Assembly (NCBI RefSeq): GCF_030272615.1
Contig: NC_081408.1
Location: 621,236,476 to 621,300,475, forward strand
Direction of reading: 5' to 3'
DNA length: 64,000 bases
DNA from: Cryptomeria japonica
Taxonomy: Eukaryota; Streptophyta; Pinopsida; Cupressales; Cupressaceae
This document shows, piece after piece, positions 55,093 to 64,000 of this stretch (position 1 is the first letter of the stretch; each line of letters begins with the position of its first letter). Made by a program: the position numbers and the translations under genes. The notes below the pieces were generated by a model, which was not told the DNA's origin, did not search any database, and was given only the letters and a program-made list of their open reading frames with translations.

Positions 55093-55860
55093 GGGTCACA
55101 TCATGGAATATTAGGGGCTTAAACTCATCTAACAAACAACAATTGATCAAACATTGTGTAGTCACTTTTGAATAAGATTTAATATTATTGCAAGAAACTA
55201 AGTTAAGATCAGAGGATTGGAACATGTTAGACAAAAAATTAGGAGTATGAAAAATTTCCTTCACAAAAACATCTTGGGAAGCAGGTGGTTTAGCCATCTT
55301 ATGGGACCCTAGAAAGATCAACTTTGAAGAAATTATACTAAAGAGAACTAGCAAGGGGGCTGGGTAAGAAGCATTAGCAATCCATTAAGCTTTGTTTTAA
55401 TAAAAATCTATGGACCATTAAGCATACTAGGGAAAAGAAAAGTTTGGGCTGAGGTGGCAGCTTTCATGGCACAAGATGTAAATAGGAATTACATCCTAGG
55501 GGAAACTTTAATGTCATTATAAATCAAAATGAAATGGTAGGGGAAAATCAAGATGAAACCACGACCCAAAAGGATTTCAAGAGGTGGGTACAGAATAATG
55601 GTCTGCTGGATATTAGTATGGCTAATGGTCAAGCTACATGGAATAATAGGAGGATATGAAGTAATTTCATAGCAGAAAAATTAGACAAGTTCCTATTTAA
55701 AGGAGACCTGGTAGAGTTAAATAGGTCTTTGAGCTCTAAAATCCTTACCACAATAGGTTCATATCATTTTCCAATATTGTTAACCATTAAGGAAGAAAGT
55801 CGTCGAAGTAAGTGCCCTTTCAAATTTGAAAGAATGTGGTTTGAAGATCAATTTTTTGGG
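55089..55860 (+). pseudogene. LINE ORF2: AP-like endonuclease (inactivated)
   Basis: ORF2 starts at 55089 with the LINE opening VTSWNIRGLNS. The LLQETKLRSEDW motif keeps its glutamate. The usual GDFN motif reads GNFN, and the SDH motif reads SYHFPI, so two catalytic aspartates are lost. Stops interrupt the frame. The domain normally nicks target DNA for target-primed reverse transcription. Confidence 0.85.
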
Positions 55861-55999
55861 GGGTTGGTAGAAGAATGGTGGAGGGAAGAACAAATTATAG
55901 GATCCCAAATGTACTACTATCAAAATGAAGAAACTAAAGCGGAAAATACTATAATGGAATAAGGAACATTTTAAGAATATATTTTTAGAAAAAGAAGGA

Positions 56000-57450
56000 A
56001 TTGAGGCTGAGTTGGATAAGCTTAATGAAATAGTCATTAAGGATGGGATGGATAAAGAAAAAAATTTAAAGGAGAAAGAGTTATTTCATAAATACGAAGA
56101 TATTCTAACCAAAGAAGAGATCTTTTGGAAGCAAAAATGCGGAGAAAATTTGGTTATCCGATGGAGACAAAACCATAATTTTTTTTTCATAATAGAACTA
56201 AGAAAAGAAGGACTACAAATAGAATTCTTAAAATCAAAGGTAATAATGGAAATCTGGTTGAAGACTGAAAAGAAATTTCTCTAGAATTAGTATCCTACTT
56301 TAAAAACATTTTAAAAAGCTGGGATTCATCGGATCTAAGCTCACAACAACAATTCTTAGCCAATATACCTAACGTTATCTTAGAAGAAGATATTAAGATG
56401 CTAACTGATAGATTCTCACTAGAAGAAATTTTAAAGAAGTAGTTTTTTCTTCTTCATCCAGAAAAAGCTCCAAGACCATATGGGTTCCCTGCAAGCTTCT
56501 TAAAAAAATGATGGTCTATTATAGGATTGGAATTATGGGAAGTAGTGGAAAACATGAGAAATTCAAGAAGGATACTAAAGGAAATCAACAATAAATTCAT
56601 CAAATCGATTCCCAAGAAAGAGAAAGTAGAGGAATTGAATGGTTTTAGACCCATCTCTCTGTGCAAATAGGATGAAAAAAACTCCGCCTTCAATCATTTT
56701 AGAAGAACAGACAGTCTTTGTGTCAAATAGATCCACATTAGAAGGGGTTATAATAGCACAAGAAGCTATTCATTCGGTCCAAAATAATAAGGATCCTAGT
56801 ATGATGATAAAATTATATATTAAAAAAGATTATGATAAGGTGGACTGGAGGTTTCTTTGTAAATCTATGGAAGCATTTGAATTTGCTAATCAATATATTA
56901 GCATAATATTCAACTGTATAGCTAGCACTAAAATATCTTTTCTAATAAATGGAACCCCAGAAGGTTATTTTGACATCTCCAAGGGTCTAAGGCAAGGGGA
57001 TCCCTTATCCCCATTCTTGTTTATATTTATGGCAGAGGCCTTTGGTAGAGAGATTAATATATCTCATTCTCAAGGCCAAATTAGAAGAATTAAAATAACT
57101 AAAGGGATTGATAACGTAACCCATCAATAGTTTGTAGATGATATGATGCTTTTTGGAGTAGTTCATAAAGAATAAGCAAATGAATTTAGATCACTAGTTA
57201 ATAGATATATTAAAGCTTCTAGACAAACTATCAATGCAACCAAATCAGAAATATTCTTTTTAAATACCAATGAAAGGATGTAACTAGATATTTGTAACAT
57301 TTTAAGATATAAGAAACATAACTTCCCCTACAAATATCTAGGTATTCCATTGGATAAAGGAAGTAGAGGTCCTAAAGTATGGGATCCAATTGTGACAAAG
57401 ATAGAAAGAAGAATAGATTCATAGAAAGGAAAATGGTTGTCGAATTAGGG
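56000..57450 (+). pseudogene. LINE ORF2: reverse transcriptase (degenerate)
   Basis: Motifs in order are KSIPKKEKVEELNGFRPISL, IILEEQTVFVSNRSTLEGVI, DYDKVDW (motif A), LINGTPEGYFDISKGLRQGD followed by PLSPFLF, and FVDDMMLFG (motif C). A stop precedes motif C. About a dozen residues usually found between RPISLCN and the EEQ motif are missing. Confidence 0.92.
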
Positions 57451-58207
57451 GTGGGCCTTAATGCTGAAATTCATCCTAATAGCTATCCCAATGTATCAAA
57501 TGTCATGTGTTCCACTATCTCAAGCCGCAAAGGCATAATTAGAAAAAAAGATAAAGGGGGTATTGACTTCAAAGGATAAGAAATTAGCCTTAATTAAGTG
57601 GGATAAATTATGCAGACCTCAGAATGTAGGAGGTATTGGAATCAAAAACCTTAGTAAGCAGAGTAGGGCCTTAGGGGCAAAATTAGTATGAAAACTGTAC
57701 AAGGAGCCAAATAGGAAGTGGGTCAAAATTCTAAGAAAGAAATACTTGATAGGATCATATCCCTACAAATATCTTTAGGACAACAAATCCACCTAGGGGA
57801 TCCAAGATTTGGAATTTCATTTTAGATTGTAGAAAACTAATCATAGATTATATTACTTGGGATGTAGTAAATGGCAACAAAGTCAGATTTTGGAGAGACT
57901 CTTGGGGGTTTACGCAGCATTAGATAGTATCCTTACTAGTCCTAACACAAAGGAAATCCTAAGGAATCTGTTGGAGGACTCTCGAAAAGACTACATTGAA
58001 ACCCTGTAGGGAGACCCAATGTTATGTTGGAAATGAAGATCTCTAGATCAAACTCCCCTCTCTAAAGAAGAAAAGTCAGAGTTCAGGAGCATGTTAACAG
58101 AAAGGAATATAACTATTAGGGAAGAAGTAGAAATAATAGTCTAGACATGAACACAATCAAGAGAATATTAAGTTAAAGAAGGCTATGAAGAGTTTATCTA
58201 AATAGAA

Positions 58208-58513
58208 CGGTTGGAAAATACAGACATCCCCCTTCATCTTTTTTGGGACAAAGTATGTTTACCAAAAGCAGGTATGTTCTTATGGGCAGCATTGCAGAAG
58301 AGGATTCTAATGGTAGAATGGTTCAATAAAATAGGATTTGAAGGACCTTCTAGATGTGTTCTATGTGAATCATATGAGGAAACAATGAATCAACTCCTTC
58401 TGAGTTGTCCTTATACTTTAAAATGCTGGGAATGGCTCTATAGGAAGCTACAGTGGAAATCAACCATGACCAATGATCTAATGAGCAGTATGAAAAGTTT
58501 GCCAATCATTTAG
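58208..58513 (+). pseudogene. LINE ORF2: zinc-binding RT-associated domain
   Basis: This is the zf-RVT domain found after plant LINE RTs: LHLFWDKVCLPKAGMFLWAA, CVLCESYEETMNQLLLSCPY, and CWEWL. The Cys and His positions fit the C-x2-C...H/C pattern apart from a Gln-Leu replacing the usual His-Leu. Confidence 0.88.
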
Positions 58514-59168
58514 AAGCATAGCTTATACAAATATATTTGGAAGATTTCTCCCTCCATATTAGTATGGGAAATTTGGAAGGAAAGAAATAGAAGGATCTTC
58601 CAAAGAAAAGGTATGAAAACATATAATCTTTGAAACAAGATAGAGACATGAGTATTAGAAACAACAAATAACAAAATTAGGAACAATAACCTGAAAGATT
58701 GTTTGGGACAACAAGATTAGGAAGGATTGGTTTGGATTAATAGTGCCTCCACATTATGGAAAAGGAGGAAAAGAAGGTAAGAAGGAAATAGAAGAATGCA
58801 AGTGGAAAAAACTAGAGTTTGGATGGTTTAAACTGAACTTTGATGGAGCATCCATAAGGAACCCTGACTTATTAGGCATAGGAAGCATCATTCATCATTG
58901 GGATGGATTTGTTTGTGCAAAGATTGCCAAATCAATAGGAAGGGTAACCAACAACATAGCGGAAATGGAAGCTTTGATTTCAGGACTACTAATGTGTAAA
59001 GATTTAGGAATTAAAAAGTTGGCAATAGAGGGGGATTCCCAAATTATCATCAATACAGTAAGAACTAAAACCATTCCTAATTAGATATTAAACTCCAGGC
59101 TCGTTAGAGCCATCCTGTTGGTGTTGGAAATAAGCCACACCTGGACCGACGATGGACTAGTCCAAGAG

Positions 59169-59240
59169 GAGCCAGTAGCTCAGTGGTAGAGCACTCCAGC
59201 AGCATATGGAAGGTCCTAAGTTCGAGTCCTAGCTGGTCCA
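59169..59240 (+). ncRNA. tRNA-like sequence in TRIM 5' LTR
   Basis: The 72 nt fold as a tRNA. The acceptor arms are GAGCCAG and CTGGTCC (5 Watson-Crick pairs, one G-T, one mismatch), with discriminator A. The D-arm is GCTC-AGTGGTA-GAGC, perfect. The anticodon-like arm is TCCA-GCAGCATA-TGGA, with an 8-nt loop. The T-arm is CTAAG-TTCGAGT-CCTAG, with one mismatch. The A box TAGCTCAGTGG and B box AGTTCGAGTCC match Pol III consensus well. The odd anticodon loop argues against a decoding tRNA. A Pol III promoter is the likely role. Confidence 0.8.
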
Positions 59241-59250
59241 TGTCTCAACA

Positions 59251-59262
59251 TGGTATCAGAGC
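59251..59262 (+). promoter_or_regulatory. TRIM primer binding site
   Basis: TGGTATCAGAGC is complementary to the initiator Met-tRNA 3' end and begins at the first base after the LTR. Confidence 0.95.
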
Positions 59263-59367
59263 TAGGTCCAGGCTAGGAGCCCCAAGCACACGAGAGGTGT
59301 GGCTTAAGGGGGGGTGTTGGTGTTGGAAATAATCCACACCCAGACCGACGATGGACTGGTCCAAGAG

Positions 59368-59439
59368 GGGCTAGTAGCTCAGTGGTAGAGCACTCCAGCA
59401 GCGTATGGAAGGTTCGAGGTTTGAGTCCTAGCTAGTCCA
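59368..59439 (+). ncRNA. tRNA-like sequence in TRIM 3' LTR
   Basis: Same 72-nt layout. The acceptor arms GGGCTAG and CTAGTCC pair at all 7 positions (one G-T). The D-arm is identical to the first copy. The T-loop is mutated (TTTGAGT), weakening the B box. Relative to the first copy, one acceptor pair has changed from C-G to T-A. Confidence 0.8.
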
Positions 59440-59524
59440 TATCTCAACACATCTAATTATTAGAGTGTCTTGATGAATACAATGTAAACCATATATATAG
59501 AGAAGAGAATGTAGAGGTTGATAT

Positions 59525-60560
59525 ATGTTAATTAAAAGGGTGTCATCATTAGGGATCATGTCATCAGTCACGTTATACTCGGCTAATAAAGTGAGACGTG
59601 GATTGTAAAGGAAGTTAATAACCAAAGTCTATCTAATAATGATAGCGTCAATAGGAGTGATTTTTTGAATGCATTACACCATGGGAAATGATACGCTTTA
59701 TCGCTCTCAACTTCTATTAATTGTGAAGAAGTCTCTAGACACTCGCATTTTAGTTTGGGGTTTGAGTGGTAGAAACAAAAATTGTGAAGTAATGGAGTTG
59801 AATTTGAGATTGATCTCGGCTAGTGATAATAGATTGATGGCATTCAGGGGAGAGATTAAGTCAGAAAAATGGGGAATTATCTTGAAAGAGGTGGATGATT
59901 TCTCTCATATATTCGTTCAAAAAATATTGGGGGATGAGTAGCTAAATAATGAATTTAGGTATAGGGTTAACTGTGATATATCGGCCACATTTGTTTTTTT
60001 TTCTTCTCACAATAGGGGTAGGAAAAGGGGATGTAAAACAATTATGTAGGACCATCTTTAGAGAAGAATTTTTGGGAAATCTAGAGATAGTTGTAAGCAA
60101 TGTGGATGACAAATTAAGGATCTCCTTTCCAGAAGATTATGGGATTAATGATAGTTCGAGTGGGATTCAGAATGAGGGAAGGATTATTATCAAGAAACCA
60201 TTGTTAGTCATTAGGGATAGAGAGGCCTTCAACCAATGTCAGGAATGCATTGAAAGAAATGCAGATTTTCTCTTCAAATGGTTGCATTTGAAGGAAGTGC
60301 CTAATAATAACTGGTAGGTGGAATACCTAAAACTGGAAGGTTTTAAGAGCCCATAGACATGCTAGAAATCCCAATGGAAAGGATTCAATTTCTCCAACTT
60401 GTAATCATCAAGGTAGCCAAAACCAAATGAAAATCTTGTGAAAACCCACTTTTATTTAAATCCAACAAAAAAAATGAGCTAGTTTTTTTTTATGTATAAA
60501 TATTGATTTCTTATTCTTACTTATTCTCAAATGTGTTTGATTCAATCACATACTCAGGTA
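59525..60560 (+). other. Unrecognised sequence with two short open frames
   Basis: Frames at 59669-59941 (GNDTLYRSQLLLIVKKSLDT inside) and 59949-60317 (LEIVVSNVDDKLRISFPEDY inside) are protein-like and close together, perhaps one frameshifted gene. I do not recognise either. They may be the relic of another retroelement. Confidence 0.3.
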
Positions 60561-60561
60561 C

Positions 60562-60776
60562 ATCTATCCAAATAGGATAGGCATCCATCCAACCGAGATG
60601 GGCATCTAACCATATGAGTTAGGCATCTATCCATACAGGACTAGGCATCTAACCATACGGGTTAAGAATCTAACCATATGGGTTAGAAATCTATCCATAT
60701 GGAATATGAAGTTTCATCTATCCAATATGGGATAGGCATCCACCCAAATGGGGTAGGCATCTATTCATAAGAATAG
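60562..60776. repeat. Minisatellite, ~21-bp unit, about 10 copies
   Basis: Degenerate units have the consensus ATCTANCCATANGGGTTAGGC. Variation between units is high. Confidence 0.9.
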
Positions 60777-62265
60777 GTTATGCTCTGGCTAGAGACTTTA
60801 GACTCATCGAGACCAACCGAGTCCTGAGTCACTCTCTAAAGACTACACTCCCCTACTAGGAATGCACTGAGGTCACCATCTTTAGGAGTATATAAAAATA
60901 ATTATATAAACAAGCTTGAGTTCCACCTCAGAATTTGGCCTAAAGCCTCGAGAAGTTAAGAGAATCCATACGAGATTCCTTCTGAGTATGCATTGAATTA
61001 ATTTTAACCTTCCAATTAGCATTATCTATACTCTTTGACTGAGGGACTTAAGTAACTTCGAAAGACCATCAACTCACCCATACCCAAAACCTATTCCCCA
61101 TCCCCGAATGCCAAATTACAATGGACAACTTCGTCCCTAGACTGCCTACATACATGTTTCGGCACAAGATCAATGCATAAAGTATGTAGTTTTGGTTTCT
61201 AACTATGGTTTAATGTAAACTGTTTGCTGGGTAAGCAACCCTTTCTAGGGTCAATGTCCCAGATAGTTTCTCTATGTTTTCTACCCACGATGGTAGCTTT
61301 ATAGCAAAAGGGCTCAAGGTGGCCCTCTGCTCGTGGCCTATAACATCTAAGTCATATTTCTTATCAAATGCGTCACCCTTGACCCATTATCATTCGCTTA
61401 AAAACATCAAGATAAATAAATTTCAAACATCACACACAACCAAACCCTAATGGGGTTTTCTAAGATTTAACTGAGTGAATGTAAATTCATTTTAAAAAAA
61501 TAATCTTTTTAGATTATCAATTCAAGGGGGATTACCCGCCCCTTATATTTTAACTTCCAAGTGACCCTTATTTCTCCCTAGCGATTTAGAGGGACGATGC
61601 CACAAACGCCGTTGTTGCAGGTTTATTTGGAATTTAGGCTAGAATTCATGAATCTTAAGTAAGTACTAATGCAACTATAAAAAATAAACTATTATATACA
61701 AGGAACCATCGCATGAAATTAAGAACTAAGGTATTAATTTCATGTAATCGTAAGGAACAAAATCAACTACTTTGGAATAGTAAACTATGATAATTAAAAC
61801 TCCAAAACTTGAACTAAATATATGAAAGTACTAATTGGTTGGAAACCATGATACTCGTAAAAGATAACTTATGAAAATGATTGAATTAATCATAAGATTC
61901 TAAATTCTTGGAATAAAACTATTACACCCTTCAATATGAATCATATTACTTGGAGGGTATTTTAAATGCTTGAAAGTAAAATTGAATTATGTAATGACAA
62001 AATATATCATGAAGAAAACCCAACAAATTCTTTTTCTTAATTTTTATTTTTATTATTTTTTTTATAATCAAATCCATGAGAGAGAGGACTAAGTTGTTAT
62101 GTACTGAACTAAGGAAGTAAATAATGTTCAAAATTCAACTACCTTATAGTATTTTGTACCTCACTTATAACCCATTAGAAATACTAGTAGACTAAATGAT
62201 TAAACCCTTCACCCAAATACGCTCATGAAGTGTTCATATTCACCAACTTTAAATTATAATAGAAT
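60777..62265. other. Non-coding sequence, possible LTR remnant
   Basis: The base composition is more balanced than its surroundings to about 61,650, without open frames. With the minisatellite it may be part of a long LTR, but no partner copy is in the window. Confidence 0.35.
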
Positions 62266-62350
62266 AATTTTCCCTCTCTAAATATTTGTAAGTAAAATCT
62301 ACAATATAATTATTTTCCCTCTCTAAATATTTATAAGTAAAATCTATATA
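62266..62350. repeat. Tandem duplication, ~43-bp unit
   Basis: Two copies of TTTTCCCTCTCTAAATATTT then TAAGTAAAATCTA. Confidence 0.9.
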
Positions 62351-62405
62351 AATTAGACATAAATTCTAATTTTAATATTATTATTGAATTATAAATAAAT
62401 ATGAC

Positions 62406-62408
<3 letters not shown>

Positions 62409-62435
<27 letters not shown>
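62409..62435. repeat. (TA)n microsatellite, ~13 units
   Basis: Simple TA array. Confidence 0.95.
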
Positions 62436-62436
<1 letters not shown>

Positions 62437-62498
62437 TTCAAATTCACATTTCTAATACCATATTACTATTGGAATGTTTTACACATTTCTATTAAATA

Positions 62499-62598
62499 AA
62501 CAAGCCATAAATCCTTGATAATAGAAAAGCATCTTATCTTGGAAATAAGCATATCCTAAATAATAGAAATGTATCTTATCCTAGACATAAACATTCCT
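62499..62598. repeat. Imperfect ~45-bp tandem duplication
   Basis: Two copies share ATAATAGAAA, GCATCTTATC or GTATCTTATC, then AAATAAGCAT- or CATAAACATT-like ends. Confidence 0.7.
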
Positions 62599-63838
62599 TA
62601 TTAAGGGGAAACATGATCTCCCAAAAGCCTTAATCCTAGCCTTATTTTATGATTTTTTCCTTTTGTTTTTGTTTCTTTATTTTTGACCCACGAATCCAAG
62701 GTAAGGAAGCATTCCTTGGTAGAAAGATTTTATTTTTGCTGCCTACATGAGCCTACTGAGCAAAAAAACCAGGTTTCCCTTTTCTTTATCTTCTTGCAAG
62801 AACCTATCATTCTTTATAGAAAGAAATCTCTTATCTTTAGTCAACAAATTTATAGGTATACATTCACATTATTAAATAAATCATATATATTGACTTTTAA
62901 ACAGTAAAAATGTATTCATGCAACACATGGGAATGCATGTATTAGTTATAATATTTTATTTTTATTATTTATTTATTTAACTATGTATTTTAATTATAAA
63001 CAAGAAATGGTCAAGAGAATGAATTCTAATTATATTAATTATATTAAAATTAACATCAATATTAATATTCAATCCATGTTAATAGGTGAACCCCCTTATT
63101 ACTATAAATGTTATGATTTTAACAAAATTATGAAGATATATATACATATATAATGCTACAAATTTATTAATATTAGTAGCTTAATTTTTTTTGACACCCT
63201 TCCACGCCCATACAAAGAGTGTTTTCTCCAGACACTTAGCTATAGTTTGTAGCCATTAAAGGTTCATCTAATAATATTTCTTTAACCTATTCCATGCACC
63301 AGAGTTTATAGGTTTTCTAATGTTCATCCTTATTGAAAGTTTTTGTTGGAACTCTTCTTCTCTTATTTATTTAACTATATTTATATAGTTTTTTTTTCTA
63401 AGTCAATCAAAAGCCATAATGTTGCAAAGGATGCAAGAGCAAGATTCAATCGAGCAATAGGTGTAGGCATAGCATTGTAGGCTGCGGTCATATTATTGTG
63501 CAGAAAGGATTGATTAGATTTAGGGGAAGTATCCAAGGCATTAATATATTACCCCCTACCTACATAATTGACGTACAAATTTGTACATTCCTATAGGCAT
63601 GTTGCTTGTATAGAAAGATAACCATTTGCAACCTTTCCTTATTTCTTCTTACTACTGTCATCTCAGTGGTCAATAAAGTACAATGGTCAATTCTATAATA
63701 TGTTTTCCCAATTATCTTGTTGGAGGGTTCACAAAACACAGATCTAAATTACCAACTCGTATTATTTTTAAGAATTGTGGTTTTAAACAGGTAATATCCA
63801 ACATCAAAGACCTCTGAAAGAACGAGATCCATTGTGCC
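62599..63838. other. Intergenic sequence before a probable promoter
   Basis: No supported gene is seen. The right end leads into a promoter-like region. Confidence 0.5.
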
Positions 63839-64000
63839 TATATAAGTACATCATCAAGGATAGCGATACCTTCCTCATTCAACTGGACCCTTCCTCTTTA
63901 TCTCCCACTGATTTTCTTCTCTCCTCCCTCCCTCCTTGCATTCCCCATTTTCTTATTCATTACCACCACTCCTTTCTTAGCGTCCACTCTTCTGACATAT
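63839..64000 (+). promoter_or_regulatory. Probable core promoter of a gene beyond the window
   Basis: TATATAAG at 63839-63846 is followed about 70-100 bp later by a pyrimidine-rich tract (TTCTCTCCTCCCTCCCTCC) typical of plant core promoters and 5' leaders. No ATG-led frame starts before 64000, so the coding region would lie to the right. Confidence 0.45.

Larger units (their letters stand above)
59116..59449 (+). mobile_element. 334-bp TRIM retrotransposon with tRNA-like LTRs
   Basis: Two 135-bp LTRs (59116-59250 and 59315-59449) both begin TGTTGGTGTTGGAAATAA and end TCTCAACA. Directly after the first is the primer site TGGTATCAGAGC (59251-59262), and flush with the second is the polypurine tract AAGGGGGGG (59306-59314). 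The interior is only 64 bp. The target duplication is CATCC/CATCT. The LTRs differ at 13 of 135 positions by my count, mostly transitions. There is no coding capacity, so it must use enzymes of an autonomous element. Each LTR carries a 72-nt tRNA-like sequence (separate entries). The strand is set by the PBS and PPT order. Confidence 0.93.
58743..59524 (+). pseudogene. LINE ORF2: RNase H domain split by a TRIM
   Basis: The first part (58743-59115) has the RNase H motifs WFKLNFDGASIRNPDLLGIG, NIAEMEALISGL and LAIEGDSQIII. The last part continues after the TRIM at about 59464-59524 with the conserved end ECLDEYNVNHIYREENVEVD. Removing 59116-59449 and one target copy puts both parts in one frame, with one added stop. 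Both halves are diverged. Confidence 0.88.

Noticed and set aside
59169-59439. Two ordinary tandem tRNA genes
   Set aside because: The flanking 135-bp repeats, PBS, PPT and target duplication show an LTR element, and the 8-nt anticodon loop is not normal.
60561-60780. CRISPR array
   Set aside because: Units are contiguous with no spacers and the sequence is plant nuclear DNA; it is a minisatellite.

Overview
The window is plant nuclear DNA: AT-rich, with a spliced high-affinity nitrate transporter gene and many plant-type LTR retrotransposons, a plant LINE with an RNase H domain, and microsatellites. The density of old, nested, stop-ridden retroelements resembles a large gymnosperm (conifer-like) genome. 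The taxon is inferred, not shown.

Layout. 1-6,094 is mostly non-coding, with an exon-like stretch, an importin-5-like fragment and short tandem repeats. 6,095-15,740 is a complete but dead Copia element (minus strand) with TSD GTTTA; its gag is split by a 3.4-kb TG...CA insertion, probably a solo LTR, with TSD TTGAT. 15,741-21,950 holds a (TA)n tract, a 0.73-kb foldback element, a coiled-coil-like relic and a tRNA-like relic. 21,955-31,465 is a stack: the 3' end of a plus-strand Copia, cut by a second copy of the first Copia family, itself cut by a Gypsy chromovirus (TSD GAAAC) that lacks its reverse transcriptase core. 31,466-37,662 is bounded by ~1-kb inverted arms and has a third internal copy of the arm.

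38,055-40,839 (minus) is the one intact host gene: an NRT2 nitrate transporter with three exons and a continuous 547-codon frame. Upstream lie a TATA-like box and a candidate nitrate-responsive element. 43,687-50,850 is a pol-less LTR retrotransposon with Sirevirus-like features: gag-type zinc knuckles, a long unrelated second reading frame where an env-like ORF would lie, repeated polypurine tracts and ACCGGT palindromes. 53.3-59.5 kb is a degenerate LINE (plus).

The most unusual object is at 59,116-59,449, inside the LINE RNase H domain: a 334-bp miniature LTR retrotransposon (TRIM). Both 135-bp LTRs carry a 72-nt tRNA-like sequence with Pol III A and B boxes, and there is a canonical initiator-Met-tRNA primer site and a polypurine tract. 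It parallels Cassandra TRIMs, which carry 5S rRNA sequence in their LTRs, but here with a tRNA-like module. The window ends in a probable promoter for a gene beyond 64,000.
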